NCBI RefSeq assembly: GCF_024347475.1
Contig: NZ_AP025487.1
Coordinates: forward strand, 1,364,001-1,428,000
Length of the DNA: 64,000 nucleotides
Direction: 5' to 3'
From: Vibrio fortis
GTDB lineage: Bacteria > Pseudomonadota > Gammaproteobacteria > Enterobacterales > Vibrionaceae
Each line of letters starts with the position of its first letter. Position 1 is the stretch's first letter. The position numbers and the translations under genes are program-made. The notes beneath the pieces were generated by a model, which searched no databases, had not been told where the DNA came from, and saw nothing but the letters and a program-made list of their open reading frames with translations. Positions 53,846 to 63,463 of the stretch are shown piece by piece.

Positions 53846-55348
53846 ATGGTAATACCTGAAAACAGCAGCATCGTTATTTTTGGTGCGTCGGGCGATCTCA
53901 CGTATCGTAAGCTGATCCCCGCTTTATACCACTTGTATGCTAGCAATCAACTGCCGGAATCCTTTGCGATTCTTGGAGTGAGCCGTACTGAGTACAGCGA
54001 TGAGTCTTACCGTGAAAAGCTGAAGAAATCTCTTCAGGAAATGGAAGAAACTGAGCCAGAGACGCTAAATGCGTTCATTAATCACTTACACTACCAAGCG
54101 ATTAATACCTCTGACACAGAAGATTATGCTCGTTTAGCACAGCGTCTAGACAAGCTAGAACAAGATTATCAATTCGAAAATCACAACACTCTATTCTACT
54201 TGGCAACACCGCCAAGCTTGTATGGTGTGATTCCAGCAAACTTAGCGGCACATGGCCTGAACGATGAATCGAACGGCTGGCGTCGTCTTATCATCGAAAA
54301 GCCATTTGGCTATGATCTAGCGTCTGCTCAAGCGCTAGATGAAGAGATCCATCATCACTTCCAAGAACATCAGATCTACCGTATCGACCACTACTTAGGT
54401 AAAGAGACGGTACAAAACCTTCTAGTACTTCGTTTCTCTAACGCAATGTTCGAACCATTGTGGAACCGTAACTTTATTGATTACGTTGAAATCACAGGTG
54501 CTGAGTTCCTTGGCGTAGAAGAACGTGGTGGATACTACGATGGTTCAGGCGCTGTTCGAGACATGTTCCAAAACCACCTGCTACAAGTATTAGCAATGGT
54601 AGGTATGGAGCCGCCTGCACAAATCAACGCAGATTCAATTCGTGACGAAGTCGTTAAAGTCCTACAGTGTCTGAAGCCGCTTGAAGAAGAAGACCTACGT
54701 AAAGACTTGGTTCTTGGTCAATACACAGCGTCTGACGTTCGCGGTCAGCATTTGCTTGGTTACCGTGAAGAGCCGGGTGTAGCGGATGACTCTCGTACTG
54801 AGACTTACATTGGCCTAAAAGCGCACATCAATAACTGGCGCTGGAATGGGGTTCCTTTTTATGTACGTACTGGTAAACGACTACCGACGCGCGTAACGGA
54901 AATTGTGATTCACTTTAAGAACACGCCTCACCCAGTCTTTGGTCAAGATGCGCCAGAGAACAAGCTGATCATCCGTATTCAACCGGATGAAGGTATTCAG
55001 ATGAGCTTTGGTTTGAAAGAGCCGGGCGCTGGCTTCAAGGCAAAAGAAGTGAAAATGAACTTCTCTTACTCAGACTTGCCTGAAACTCAGATGTTAACCG
55101 CTTACGAGCGTCTACTTCTTGATGCGCTAAACGGCGATGCGACGTTGTTTGCTCGTACCGATGCAGTAGAAGCATGTTGGAAGTACGTTCAACCTATCTT
55201 AGATTTCAAACAAGATCCTCAAGCTCTATTTGGTTATGCTTGTGGTACTTGGGGTCCGCAAGAAGCAGACGAGCTTCTTGAGAGAGACGGCCGCGCGTGG
55301 CGCTTCCCATGTAAAAACCTAACAGATACGGATTACTGCGAATTATGA
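53846..55348 (+). CDS. zwf: Glucose-6-phosphate 1-dehydrogenase
   Basis: 500 residues from ATG 53846, well spaced after AGGA; an ATG at 53843 is adjacent, and an upstream ATG at 53792 adds a non-family extension. It oxidises glucose 6-phosphate to 6-phosphogluconolactone with NADP, the first step of the oxidative pentose phosphate pathway. Seen: dinucleotide motif [13 protein letters not shown] near 9-21, the substrate site [13 protein letters not shown] (~180-192) and [16 protein letters not shown] (~229-244). It overlaps pgl by 4 bp (ATGA), so translation is coupled. Confidence 0.97.
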   Translation: MVIPENSSIVIFGASGDLTYRKLIPALYHLYASNQLPESFAILGVSRTEYSDESYREKLKKSLQEMEETEPETLNAFINHLHYQAINTSDTEDYARLAQRLDKLEQDYQFENHNTLFYLATPPSLYGVIPANLAAHGLNDESNGWRRLIIEKPFGYDLASAQALDEEIHHHFQEHQIYRIDHYLGKETVQNLLVLRFSNAMFEPLWNRNFIDYVEITGAEFLGVEERGGYYDGSGAVRDMFQNHLLQVLAMVGMEPPAQINADSIRDEVVKVLQCLKPLEEEDLRKDLVLGQYTASDVRGQHLLGYREEPGVADDSRTETYIGLKAHINNWRWNGVPFYVRTGKRLPTRVTEIVIHFKNTPHPVFGQDAPENKLIIRIQPDEGIQMSFGLKEPGAGFKAKEVKMNFSYSDLPETQMLTAYERLLLDALNGDATLFARTDAVEACWKYVQPILDFKQDPQALFGYACGTWGPQEADELLERDGRAWRFPCKNLTDTDYCEL

Positions 55349-56061
55349 TCAACCATAAGATCTTTGAAACGCCAGAGCTAGTTGTTGAAAACCTAGCAAA
55401 CGAAATGAAAGCGTACAGCGAGCAGGGTAAACCTGTTCATATTTCACTTTCAGGTGGTAGCACGCCGAAAATGCTTTTCAAACTATTGGCACAAGCGCCA
55501 TACGCAGAAGGCATCCAATGGAATAACCTTCACTTCTGGTGGGGTGACGAACGTTGCGTGGCACCAGATGACGCTGAAAGCAACTATGGCGAAGCAAACG
55601 CACTTCTATTTTCTCAAGTGAACCTTCCTGCTGAGAACATCCACCGCATTCGTGGTGAAGATGAGCCTAAAGCCGAAGCAGAGCGCTTCGCAAAAGAGAT
55701 GGCAGATGTGATTCCTTGTGAAAACGGCACGCCTGTTTTCGATTGGATTCTGCTAGGTGTTGGCGCAGATGGCCACACAGCCTCTCTTTTCCCGGGTGTC
55801 ACTAATTACCAAGATGAGAACCTATCTGTTCTAGCTTCTCATCCTGAGTCGGGTCAAATCCGTGTTTCTAAAACTGCGAAAGTTTTGGAAGCTTCAAAAC
55901 GAATCAGCTACCTAGTACTGGGTGCTGGCAAGGTTGATATCGTTAAAGAAATTCATACAACTCCTGCTTCAGAACTGCCTTACCCGGCAGCGAAAATCCA
56001 GTCTAAAACTGGCGAAACAGAGTGGTTCCTAGATTCAAATGCAGCAAGTGCTATCGCATAA
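55345..56061 (+). CDS. pgl: 6-phosphogluconolactonase
   Basis: 238 residues (DevB/NagB-like fold). It hydrolyses the lactone made by Zwf to 6-phosphogluconate. Motifs: [14 protein letters not shown] (~32-45), [20 protein letters not shown] (~64-83) and [16 protein letters not shown] (~136-151), which hold the phosphate-binding and catalytic residues of the family. The gene sits between zwf and gnd with an ATGA overlap at its start and 29 bp before gnd, so the three pathway steps are one operon. Confidence 0.96.
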   Translation: MINHKIFETPELVVENLANEMKAYSEQGKPVHISLSGGSTPKMLFKLLAQAPYAEGIQWNNLHFWWGDERCVAPDDAESNYGEANALLFSQVNLPAENIHRIRGEDEPKAEAERFAKEMADVIPCENGTPVFDWILLGVGADGHTASLFPGVTNYQDENLSVLASHPESGQIRVSKTAKVLEASKRISYLVLGAGKVDIVKEIHTTPASELPYPAAKIQSKTGETEWFLDSNAASAIA

Positions 56062-56090
56062 CCGCGAATAGCCGCAAGGAGATATAAATA

Positions 56091-57539
56091 ATGAAAGGTG
56101 ATATCGGTGTAATTGGCCTAGCAGTAATGGGTCAAAACCTTATCCTAAACATGAATGACAACGGCTTTAAAGTTGTTGCTCACAACCGTACTGCTGCGAA
56201 AGTAGACGAGTTCCTAGAAGGCCCAGCTAAAGGTACTAACATTGTTGGCGCTTACTCTCTAGAAGAGCTTGTTGAGAAGCTAGAAGCACCACGTAAAGTG
56301 ATGCTAATGGTTCGTGCTGGTGCAGTTGTTGATACTTTCATCGACAACCTAATTCCACTTCTAGACGAAGGTGACATCATCATCGATGGTGGTAACACTA
56401 ACTACCCAGATACTAACCGTCGCGTAGCTCACTGTCGTGAGAAGGGTATTCACTTCATCGGTACTGGTGTATCTGGTGGTGAAGAAGGCGCTCGTTTCGG
56501 TCCTTCAATCATGCCAGGCGGCGCGGCTGAAGCTTGGGAAGCGGTTAAGCCAATCTTCCAAGGCATCTCTGCAAAAACTGACGCTGGCGAGCCTTGTTGT
56601 GACTGGGTTGGTAACGACGGTGCTGGTCACTTCGTTAAGATGGTTCACAACGGCATCGAATACGGTGACATGCAGCTTATCACTGAAGCTTACCAGTTCA
56701 TGAAAGATGGCCTAGGTATGTCTGCTGACGAGATGCAAGCAGTATTCGCTGACTGGAACAAGACTGAGCTAGACAGCTACCTAGTAGAGATCACTGCTGA
56801 CATCCTTGGCTACAAAGATGAAGACGGTGAGCCACTAGTTGAGAAGATCCTAGACACTGCTGGTCAAAAAGGTACGGGTAAATGGACAGGTATCAACGCA
56901 CTAGACCTAGGTATTCCTCTAACGCTTATCTCTGAGTCTGTATTCTCTCGTTGTCTATCTGCTCTTAAAGATCAACGTGTTGAAGCGGAGTCTCTATTCG
57001 GCAAGACAATCACTCCAGTTGAAGGTGATAAGCAAGAGTGGGTTGATGCACTACGTCAAGCGCTACTAGCTTCTAAGATCATCTCTTACGCTCAAGGCTT
57101 TATGCTAATGCGTGAAGCATCTAACGAGAACGGCTGGGATCTTAACTACGGTAACGTAGCACTAATGTGGCGTGGTGGTTGTATCATCCGTTCTGCATTC
57201 CTAGGCAACATCCGTGATGCGTACGAAGCAAACCCAGACATCGCGTTCCTAGGTTCTGATGAGTACTTCAAAAATATCCTACAAGGCAGCCTAGCGGCAT
57301 GGCGTAAAGTAGCAGCGAAATCTCTAGAATCTGGTATCCCAATGCCATGTACGATTTCTGCGCTATCTTTCCTAGACGGTTACACAACTGCACGTCTTCC
57401 AGCGAACCTGCTTCAAGCTCAACGTGACTACTTTGGTGCTCACACTTACGAGCGTACTGACCGTCCACGTGGTGAGTTCTTCCACACTAACTGGACTGGT
57501 ACAGGCGGCGATACTGCTTCAACAACTTACGACGTATAA
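56091..57539 (+). CDS. gnd: 6-phosphogluconate dehydrogenase, decarboxylating
   Basis: 482 residues. It converts 6-phosphogluconate to ribulose 5-phosphate with release of CO2 and NADPH. The NADP motif VIGLAVMGQNLILN begins at residue 7. The active-site stretch GAGHFVKMVHNGIEYGDMQ (~180-198) holds the catalytic Lys. GTGVSGGEEGARFGPSIMPGG (~124) and the C-terminal GTFFHTNW-type tail (FFHTNWTGTGG) are typical. Codon usage is strongly biased, as for a highly expressed gene. It has a GGAG ribosome site and ends at a strong terminator. Confidence 0.97.
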   Translation: MKGDIGVIGLAVMGQNLILNMNDNGFKVVAHNRTAAKVDEFLEGPAKGTNIVGAYSLEELVEKLEAPRKVMLMVRAGAVVDTFIDNLIPLLDEGDIIIDGGNTNYPDTNRRVAHCREKGIHFIGTGVSGGEEGARFGPSIMPGGAAEAWEAVKPIFQGISAKTDAGEPCCDWVGNDGAGHFVKMVHNGIEYGDMQLITEAYQFMKDGLGMSADEMQAVFADWNKTELDSYLVEITADILGYKDEDGEPLVEKILDTAGQKGTGKWTGINALDLGIPLTLISESVFSRCLSALKDQRVEAESLFGKTITPVEGDKQEWVDALRQALLASKIISYAQGFMLMREASNENGWDLNYGNVALMWRGGCIIRSAFLGNIRDAYEANPDIAFLGSDEYFKNILQGSLAAWRKVAAKSLESGIPMPCTISALSFLDGYTTARLPANLLQAQRDYFGAHTYERTDRPRGEFFHTNWTGTGGDTASTTYDV

Positions 57540-57562
57540 TCGTAATTCGTTGTTTTAGTTAT

Positions 57563-57592
57563 AAAAAAAGGATGCTAATTAGCATCCTTTTT
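57563..57592. terminator. Bidirectional terminator after gnd
   Basis: Stem AAAAAGGATGCTAA / TTAGCATCCTTTTT, almost without a loop, with T-runs on both strands. Confidence 0.92.
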
Positions 57593-57652
57593 CTTTTCAC
57601 TCATCTTCTCGATCATATAGGTTTGTCATTTAAGGCAGACACAAATACAGCA

Positions 57653-58801
57653 CTAAGCTTGAAAGCTGGTGACCTCTTCTTTATCGGAAAATTGTTCCCT
57701 TACTGCCATACACGTATCCAAGTTTTGCTTAAGTGCATCAACACAGTTTGGGTCAAACATAATGCCAACGTTTTCTTCGATGTATTCCAAAACATCATCG
57801 AGCTCCCATTCCGACTTGTAAGCTCTCTTACTCAGCAAGGCATCGAACACATCTGCCAACGTGACGATGCGTGCTTCCAATGGAATCTGAGTTCCGCATA
57901 GTTTGTCGGGCAATCCAGTTCCATCGTAGCGCTCATGGTGATGTCGAATAATATTTTTCAGAAACTGTATTTCATCGGGCGAGATGGAGTGGTTATCTGA
58001 AATCGAGACTACATCGTCAATCATTGCCTCACCAAAAATTGTGTGTTGGTTCATTATCGCGCGGTCTTCATCGCTAAATCGTTTGGTACTAAAAAGCACG
58101 TGGTCGGGGATGCGATACTTGCCGATGTCGTGAAAAGGCGCATAAACACGAATTCGATGAATGAACTGATAGGTGATCTCTGGTTTTTGATCTGACATAG
58201 CGCGAGCCAAAATTTCACTGTAGCGTCCCATGCGAATCAAATGCTCTTTGGTTTCAGGATCTCTTGCATGGCCCATATTCAGAGCAATAGCGAGAGAAGT
58301 TTGAAAGTGTTTTTGATTCTCATGCAAGCGAGTAAACAGGCTCGCGATAAGCTGCGATAGGTAAGCAACGTCTGCTTGTATGCTTTTCTGATTAAAGAAG
58401 CCAATTGCGGTGGCATTGATAAAGATAAAGCCGAGGTTTTGGTCGCGATAATAGATAGGGGAGGTATAGCTACTCTGATGCCCAATATCGATTAAGCGAC
58501 AAATCTGGCGTGTTGGATTCATCGTTGATAAGTCATTGATAACACGAACGGAAGGTAGCTCAGACATCTTTCTTAATGAAGATTCAGGTCTGATATTGTA
58601 CTCAACGTAGTTGTGGCTTGCCTCTTGGCATAAAGCATCAGATACAAAGTAATTCGTGGCTTTGTTTTCACTGGTTAGAGCAATGGAGAGGCGCGATAGC
58701 GTGGGATAACAAGAACGCACAAGCTGGAATAGGTCATCCAATGTCGCGGTTATATCTTGATCTTTAGCTGCGATTTTACTGAGTTGGGAGTAGTCAAACA
58801 T
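57653..58801 (-). CDS. GAF-like plus HD-GYP domain protein, probable c-di-GMP phosphodiesterase
   Basis: 382 residues. The N-terminal ~20-160 look like a GAF-type sensory domain (SYTSPIYYRDQNLGFIFINA near 111-130). The C-terminal HD-GYP domain has the HD pair at 224-225 (FHDIGKYRIP), NQHTIFGEAM (~251), HHHERYDGTGLP (~287-298) and LADVFDALLSKRAYK (~317). The GYP tripeptide itself is GLP, so its middle Tyr is Leu. The metal ligands are kept, and GYP variation is known in active members, so hydrolysis of c-di-GMP is likely but not assured. No membrane segment or signal peptide is seen. It is monocistronic; the 58802-59389 stretch upstream has no gene. Confidence 0.85.
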   Translation of the reverse strand: MFDYSQLSKIAAKDQDITATLDDLFQLVRSCYPTLSRLSIALTSENKATNYFVSDALCQEASHNYVEYNIRPESSLRKMSELPSVRVINDLSTMNPTRQICRLIDIGHQSSYTSPIYYRDQNLGFIFINATAIGFFNQKSIQADVAYLSQLIASLFTRLHENQKHFQTSLAIALNMGHARDPETKEHLIRMGRYSEILARAMSDQKPEITYQFIHRIRVYAPFHDIGKYRIPDHVLFSTKRFSDEDRAIMNQHTIFGEAMIDDVVSISDNHSISPDEIQFLKNIIRHHHERYDGTGLPDKLCGTQIPLEARIVTLADVFDALLSKRAYKSEWELDDVLEYIEENVGIMFDPNCVDALKQNLDTCMAVREQFSDKEEVTSFQA

Positions 58802-59269
58802 GAGCGGGGCTGACCTTTATTTATAGTTATATAATTGTTTTTCTTTGACTTATTGATTTCTCATATTTAAGAACACGAACATAGCAGTCCTGTTAACGAA
58901 TTGTAATCATGTCATCCTATAAATTCTAATTGCATCACTAAAAATGTGGTTATTACATTTAAGAGTCATCCATTTTGTTAACTCGGTTGGCTTTTTTGTT
59001 ATCTCGATCTAGATTTCTCATCCATTTGAGGTATTTACAGAGATATTGATTCCAGAATGGTGGGATTGTAACTATGGGACTTATCAACAGCTTAGAACCT
59101 CAATTTTCTAACGAGTAAGCGAATAAAGCTGCGGACTAAGATGAGACTTGTTAAATATTGGGTAGCGAAAATGACGCCATTTAATGTAGAGGTCGAGTAG
59201 TTGATGTTGAGAGTGGCTAGAACTCGTGCGATCAAGCTCAATTTATCAATATAGACAGATGATAACTAG

Positions 59270-59302
59270 GAGAGTGGCAGGCTTTGTGCCATCATTACTC
59301 TC
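59270..59302. other. Inverted repeat in the gap upstream of the VF530 gene
   Basis: GAGAGTGGCA..TGCC..ACTCTC can form a stem with an internal loop. There is no T-run. The remaining 58802-59389 interval is A/T-rich with no gene visible. Confidence 0.3.
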
Positions 59303-59389
59303 ATTAACAGGTGTGCAGGAAGCAGACCTAAGTAAACAACCGTTATTGATGATGGTGAACTAACGCAGAGTGCTTGCTCTGTTTAAGGT

Positions 59390-59812
59390 ATGACGATGAC
59401 AGATGAAGAAAGAATTGAGCTGCAGAAAAACAACCCGCTGCATGGCTTAAAGTTAGAAACCATGATCACTGAGTTGGTGGATCATTACGGTTGGGAAATC
59501 CTTGATGCAGCGATGCGTATGAACTGCTTCAATACTAAGCCGTCTGTAGCGAGCGCCGTGAAGTACTTAAAGAAAACACAGTGGGCACGTGAGAAGGTTG
59601 AAAACTTTTACTTGTATCGCTTTAAGCGTATGCCGAAAGCATCTGATCTCGAATATCAAATGCCACCACGTTCACGTACGTTCCGTCATGGGCTTGAGCC
59701 TAAAGAGCCGATGGAGCTGACGGTAGAATCTATTCTTGCTTCTCAAGCTAAGGCCGCGTCTTCTTTTAAAGCGCGTCGCTCGGGTGGTAAAGGACGTAAC
59801 TTCCGCCGCTAA
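59390..59812 (+). CDS. VF530 (DUF2132) family protein with basic tail
   Basis: 140 residues. The first ~75 match the VF530 family: NNPLHGLKLETMITELVDHY (~14-33), GWEILDAAMRMNCFN (~34) and KPSVASAVKYLKKTQWAREKVE (around 50-71). This small helical domain has been proposed to bind DNA. Most members end soon after the domain; here ~65 extra residues follow, ending in a basic Arg/Gly tail (SFKARRSGGKGRNFRR), which would suit nucleic acid binding. Function is unproven. A bidirectional terminator follows. Confidence 0.8.
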   Translation: MTMTDEERIELQKNNPLHGLKLETMITELVDHYGWEILDAAMRMNCFNTKPSVASAVKYLKKTQWAREKVENFYLYRFKRMPKASDLEYQMPPRSRTFRHGLEPKEPMELTVESILASQAKAASSFKARRSGGKGRNFRR

Positions 59813-59838
59813 GCGCAGATGTAGATTTAACTAGATAC

Positions 59839-59865
59839 AAAAAGGAGCATCACGCTCCTTTTTCT
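59839..59865. terminator. Bidirectional terminator
   Basis: Stem AAAAAGGAGC / GCTCCTTTTT with a 5-nt loop lies between the VF530 gene and the convergent small gene. Confidence 0.9.
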
Positions 59866-59925
59866 TTTGCTATCTACTTTTGAAGTAGGGCAAATCCATC
59901 GACAGCGGTGTTGACCTTCAAGTGT

Positions 59926-60117
59926 TTAGGCCTCGCGGTTTTTCTTTTGACTCTTAATGAAATCGCCTACGTAGATTGCAGCGCTGAAAACGAGAAACAG
60001 AGCAGAAACGGAAAACAGAGCGGGCATTTTTAGTATCCACGCAAAGGTTGCTGCTAAGAACGCAATGAAGCAGATCAGTCTGCTTGATGACATAACATGA
60101 CCGAGTTTGATGTTCAT
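59926..60117 (-). CDS. Small inner membrane protein
   Basis: 63 residues with a strong AGGGGG ribosome site 5 bp before ATG. It has two hydrophobic segments (ICFIAFLAATFAWILKM near 15-31 and LFSVSALFLVFSAAIYVGDF near 34-53) and a basic C-terminal tail (KSQKKNREA), suggesting a hairpin with both ends in the cytoplasm. The family is not recognised. The space from 60118 to 60320 shows no other gene. Confidence 0.65.
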   Translation of the reverse strand: MNIKLGHVMSSSRLICFIAFLAATFAWILKMPALFSVSALFLVFSAAIYVGDFIKSQKKNREA

Positions 60118-60320
60118 AATGCCCCCTAATATGCTTGCTTCTTTTACGCAGTAAGTATCTCACCCTTGGGTAAAAATTAATCTAAATTAATATCAAACAA
60201 GATGATTATCAGGCTGCCTTCACAAATTTAGTGTGTGCTATTTGAGTGAGTGAAATTAGCGCTTCATTGCCCAAAGAGTTGTTATCGCTAATGGCTATAT
60301 AGGGCGAGTTTTAATAACGA

Positions 60321-61079
60321 TCAGTTGGCGTAGAAAAAGTAAGCGGTGATTAAAAAGCTTGCAACGATAACGCTATTTCGGACGTAGTTTTGTGGGATAT
60401 TACGTGAAATCTGAGCCGAGTAGTAACCGCCAACCAATGTCCCTAACAAAACCGCTAGCCCTGAACTCCAATCAATTGAACCATCTACAATAAACAGCAC
60501 GATTGCAGCCATTGAGGCGCTAGCAGAGACCAACAACTTAATACCATTCATAACATTGATGTTGGTATAGCCTGCCAACGCAAGGTAGCTCAGTGTCACG
60601 ATACCGAGGCCTGCATTGAAATACCCACCGTAGATACATACCAAGAGGAGTAATAAGGCTGAGAAAAAAGCGCCAGCTTTGCCTGCGTGTTTGTGCTTCG
60701 ATGCGGCTTTCTTAATGAAACTGTTGATTTGACCGCCAAAGGTAAAAAGCAATGCCGCGAACAGCAGCAGCCAAGGAACGGATTGAGTAAATAGTGCTTC
60801 AGGTGTGTGTAGAAGCAGGAAGGCGCCGATTGCACCCCCCAAGACACTCAAAACCAACGTTAGTTTGAGCTGCTTTGTGCCTGAAATAATTTCTTGTTTT
60901 AGGGCATAAGCACCGCTGATGTAACCTGCACAAGAGGCAAAGGTATTGGTTGCATTAGCGGCGACTGGTGGTACACCGACAAAAAGCAGGGCAGGGAATG
61001 TAACAAAGCTGCCTCCTCCGGCAATGGAGTTTAATATGCCGCCAAGTACACCTGCTAGAAAGAGTATCAGCCATTCCAT
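60321..61079 (-). CDS. TSUP (TauE/SafE) family permease
   Basis: 252 residues, about eight membrane segments in two halves. The family motif near the start, GVLGGILNSIAGGGSFVTFPAL (about 15-36), is followed by VPPVAANATNT (~36-46); the second half repeats with GYFNAGLGIVTL (~151) and NVMNGIKLLVSA (~174). Members move sulfite, sulfoacetate, taurine-derived or other small organic anions. The substrate here is unknown. It stands alone upstream of tctA, both on the minus strand with a terminator between. Confidence 0.85.
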   Translation of the reverse strand: MEWLILFLAGVLGGILNSIAGGGSFVTFPALLFVGVPPVAANATNTFASCAGYISGAYALKQEIISGTKQLKLTLVLSVLGGAIGAFLLLHTPEALFTQSVPWLLLFAALLFTFGGQINSFIKKAASKHKHAGKAGAFFSALLLLLVCIYGGYFNAGLGIVTLSYLALAGYTNINVMNGIKLLVSASASMAAIVLFIVDGSIDWSSGLAVLLGTLVGGYYSAQISRNIPQNYVRNSVIVASFLITAYFFYAN

Positions 61080-61203
61080 GGCACAGTTCCTAATTGAGAG
61101 ACGAATAACTAACTTACTTCATTTTGAATCTAAAACCAGCCCTATCAGAATGTTATGAACAAGTTTGTGATTTGTTGCAGCGGATGCTTTTCCAACAATA
61201 AGA

Positions 61204-61224
61204 AAGGGAGCCGATGGCTCCCTT
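61204..61224 (-). terminator. Terminator of the tct operon
   Basis: Stem AAGGGAGCC / GGCTCCCTT with a 3-nt loop, then TTCTT on the minus strand, just after the tctA stop. Confidence 0.75.
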
Positions 61225-61241
61225 GGTAATGTGTGGTTGGA

Positions 61242-62762
61242 TTATGCCTCTACAGGCTTTCCTTTAAGGCTCTTGAACAGCTTCATGAATAGAGGGCTGA
61301 ATAGAACTAACACCGCAAGGATGGTAAAGGTCATGGTAATCGGACGTTCCCAAAGGAAACTCAATTCGCCATCACTGATCATGAGTGCACGTCTTAAGTT
61401 CTCTTCCATCAAACCGCCTAGGATGAAGCCCAACAATAGCGGTGCTAATGGGAAGTCGGCCAATCTCAATCCTATTGCTGCCATTGCTACAAGCAACATG
61501 ATAAAGACATCCATAGTGTTAAACGATACCAAGTAAACGCCAGTAATTGAGAAGAACAGAATCATAGGTAGCAATACGGTTCTTGGCACAGCAAGTAGCT
61601 TAGAGATATAAGGGATCAGCGGTAGGTTTAAAATCACTAGAACGATGTTACCGAAGTACATAGAGATAATAACTGACCAAAATACATCTGGGTGCTCAAC
61701 GAACAAGCGAGGGCCTGGTTGAATACCGTAAGCAATCAGAGCACCAAGCATAATCGCCGTAGTACCTGAGCCTGGAATACCAAGTGTTAATAGAGGAACA
61801 AACGAACCACTAGAAGCTGCGTTGTTTGCAGACTCTGGCGCAACAAGACCACGGATACTGCCTTTACCGAACTCTTTCTGTTTCTCTTTTGGTGCCAGAC
61901 TACGCTCCATGCCATAGCTTAGGAAGGCTGCGATAGTTGCACCAGCGCCCGGTAGTACGCCAGTAAAGAAACCAAGAATAGAAGAACGAATCGACACAGG
62001 AGCGACATCTTTGACCTCTTCTTTGGTCACTTTCATGCTGCCGATGTCTGACATCTTGCGGCTCTCTTCTTCGCTGGTGTCTTTTTGAGGTTTAAGTACA
62101 CCCATCAGCGTTTCACCAAGCGCGAATGTCGCCATCGCGAGTAGCAGGAAGCTAAAGCCGTCCATTAAATCCGTTAAACCGAAAGTGAATCGTTCAACAC
62201 CGACACCTTTATCGATACCTACCGTCGAAAGCATTAATCCTAGAATGGTCATCATCCATGCTTTGATTACTTGTCCTGGACCAGCAAAAGCGGCTACAGC
62301 AGAAAGGCCTAAGAGCATCAACGCAAAGTAGTCTGACGATTGGAAACTCAAAGATACACTTGCCAGCGCTGGTGCTGCGATAAGAAGCATGATTGCTGAT
62401 AGCGTACCACCAGTAAATGAAGAGTACGCCGCCAGTGCAAGTGCTTTACCTGCTTGGCCTTTTTGTGCCATTGGGTAGCCATCAAACGCCGTTACCACGG
62501 TTGATGAACAACCCGGAGCATTGATGAGAATCGACGAAGTGGAGCCGCCAAATACCGCACCATAGTAAACACCAGCCATTAGGATTAGGCCTGAAGACGG
62601 CTCTAAACCGTAAGTGATTGGGATCATTAGCGCGATTGCGGAGATAGGACCTAAGCCCGGTAGCATGCCGATAAAGGTACCAACGAAACAGCCCACGATC
62701 ACCATCATGATGTTCATCGGCATCACTGCGGTGGAGAGCCCTTGTAAAATTCCATCTAACAT
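61242..62762 (-). CDS. tctA: Tripartite tricarboxylate transporter, large permease TctA
   Basis: 506 residues with about twelve hydrophobic segments. Motifs: GTFIGMLPGLGPISAIALMIP (~28-48), GVYYGAVFGGSTSSILINAP (~65-84) with VVTAFDGYPMAQKGQAGKAL, and a second copy of the glycine-rich theme, FTGVLPGAGATIAAFLSYG (~264-282) with GIPGSGTTAIMLGALIAYGI (~326). This internal repeat is characteristic of TctA. It imports citrate-like carboxylates using the ion gradient, together with TctB and the periplasmic receptor TctC. It follows tctB by 10 bp. Confidence 0.93.
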   Translation of the reverse strand: MLDGILQGLSTAVMPMNIMMVIVGCFVGTFIGMLPGLGPISAIALMIPITYGLEPSSGLILMAGVYYGAVFGGSTSSILINAPGCSSTVVTAFDGYPMAQKGQAGKALALAAYSSFTGGTLSAIMLLIAAPALASVSLSFQSSDYFALMLLGLSAVAAFAGPGQVIKAWMMTILGLMLSTVGIDKGVGVERFTFGLTDLMDGFSFLLLAMATFALGETLMGVLKPQKDTSEEESRKMSDIGSMKVTKEEVKDVAPVSIRSSILGFFTGVLPGAGATIAAFLSYGMERSLAPKEKQKEFGKGSIRGLVAPESANNAASSGSFVPLLTLGIPGSGTTAIMLGALIAYGIQPGPRLFVEHPDVFWSVIISMYFGNIVLVILNLPLIPYISKLLAVPRTVLLPMILFFSITGVYLVSFNTMDVFIMLLVAMAAIGLRLADFPLAPLLLGFILGGLMEENLRRALMISDGELSFLWERPITMTFTILAVLVLFSPLFMKLFKSLKGKPVEA

Positions 62763-62772
62763 AATGCGGTTC

Positions 62773-63273
62773 CTACCAAAGTGTGTAGATAAGCCCAGGC
62801 TCTAGATAGATATCTAACCCCTGAGTTAATAGAAGATAAAAAACGATGACGAACGGAAATGATGCGCCAATTAAGATCGGCTTCCTGCGCTCGCCCAGTA
62901 GATAGAAGCCCGCTAATAAGAAGAAACCTGTCGCTAAAACAAAGCCTAAATAGGTCAGTCCAACACCATACAGTGCCATTAGAACCAAGAAACCGATTAG
63001 CAGCTTCCAGTTAAGCGGTGTTGTATCGCATGATTTTTTCGGTTGTTGTTTTCCGGCTACCAATAAGATCAATGCCAACCCGATACCTGCAAAGGTCAGT
63101 AGGGTGGGTAAGGTTCGCGCTGTGAAAGGTTCGTACTCGTCACCGGGAAACAGAGGAATAAGGGTGGTTTGATAGCCATAGCAAAGGCAAACCAATAGAA
63201 ATACTAAGGCGCCGATGCGGTCGCGAGTCAGTAGGTTCTCTTTGGATAAGAACGTGTTCGAATGTTCCGACAT
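62773..63273 (-). CDS. tctB: Tripartite tricarboxylate transporter, small permease TctB
   Basis: 166 residues from ATG 63273, which has GGAG at the right distance; an open frame begins at 63306 but its extra residues have no ribosome site. Four hydrophobic segments (near 22-39, 58-75, 90-110 and 113-155) with a short N-terminal tail are typical of TctB. It forms the membrane complex with TctA. A 190-bp space with a GC hairpin separates it from tctC. Confidence 0.87.
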   Translation of the reverse strand: MSEHSNTFLSKENLLTRDRIGALVFLLVCLCYGYQTTLIPLFPGDEYEPFTARTLPTLLTFAGIGLALILLVAGKQQPKKSCDTTPLNWKLLIGFLVLMALYGVGLTYLGFVLATGFFLLAGFYLLGERRKPILIGASFPFVIVFYLLLTQGLDIYLEPGLIYTLW

Positions 63274-63430
63274 ATCCAACTCCATAAAAATAAAAAAGCC
63301 ATGCATGAGCGGGTTAATGAAGAATGTCTAGGATCACTAACGGAATGTAGGAAGAGAGTAGTGCTCAACTGCCCACAAATTACAAAGGAGATTGAGTGAA
63401 CTCATGCATGGCAAAACAGAGAATAAGGAA

Positions 63431-63451
63431 GGGGGAGCTGTCGATTCCCCC
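63431..63451 (-). terminator. GC hairpin between tctC and tctB
   Basis: GGGGGA pairs with TCCCCC around an ~9-nt loop, 13 bp after the tctC stop. On the minus strand it is followed by TTCCTTATTCT, a weak T-run, so partial termination or 3'-end protection of tctC mRNA is plausible. Confidence 0.5.
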
Positions 63452-63463
63452 TGAATAGTTTGA

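Noticed and set aside
60118..60320. Additional small gene near the small membrane protein
   Set aside because: A 69-residue frame at 59954-60163 overlaps the better-supported 63-residue protein in another frame and lacks a matching ribosome site.
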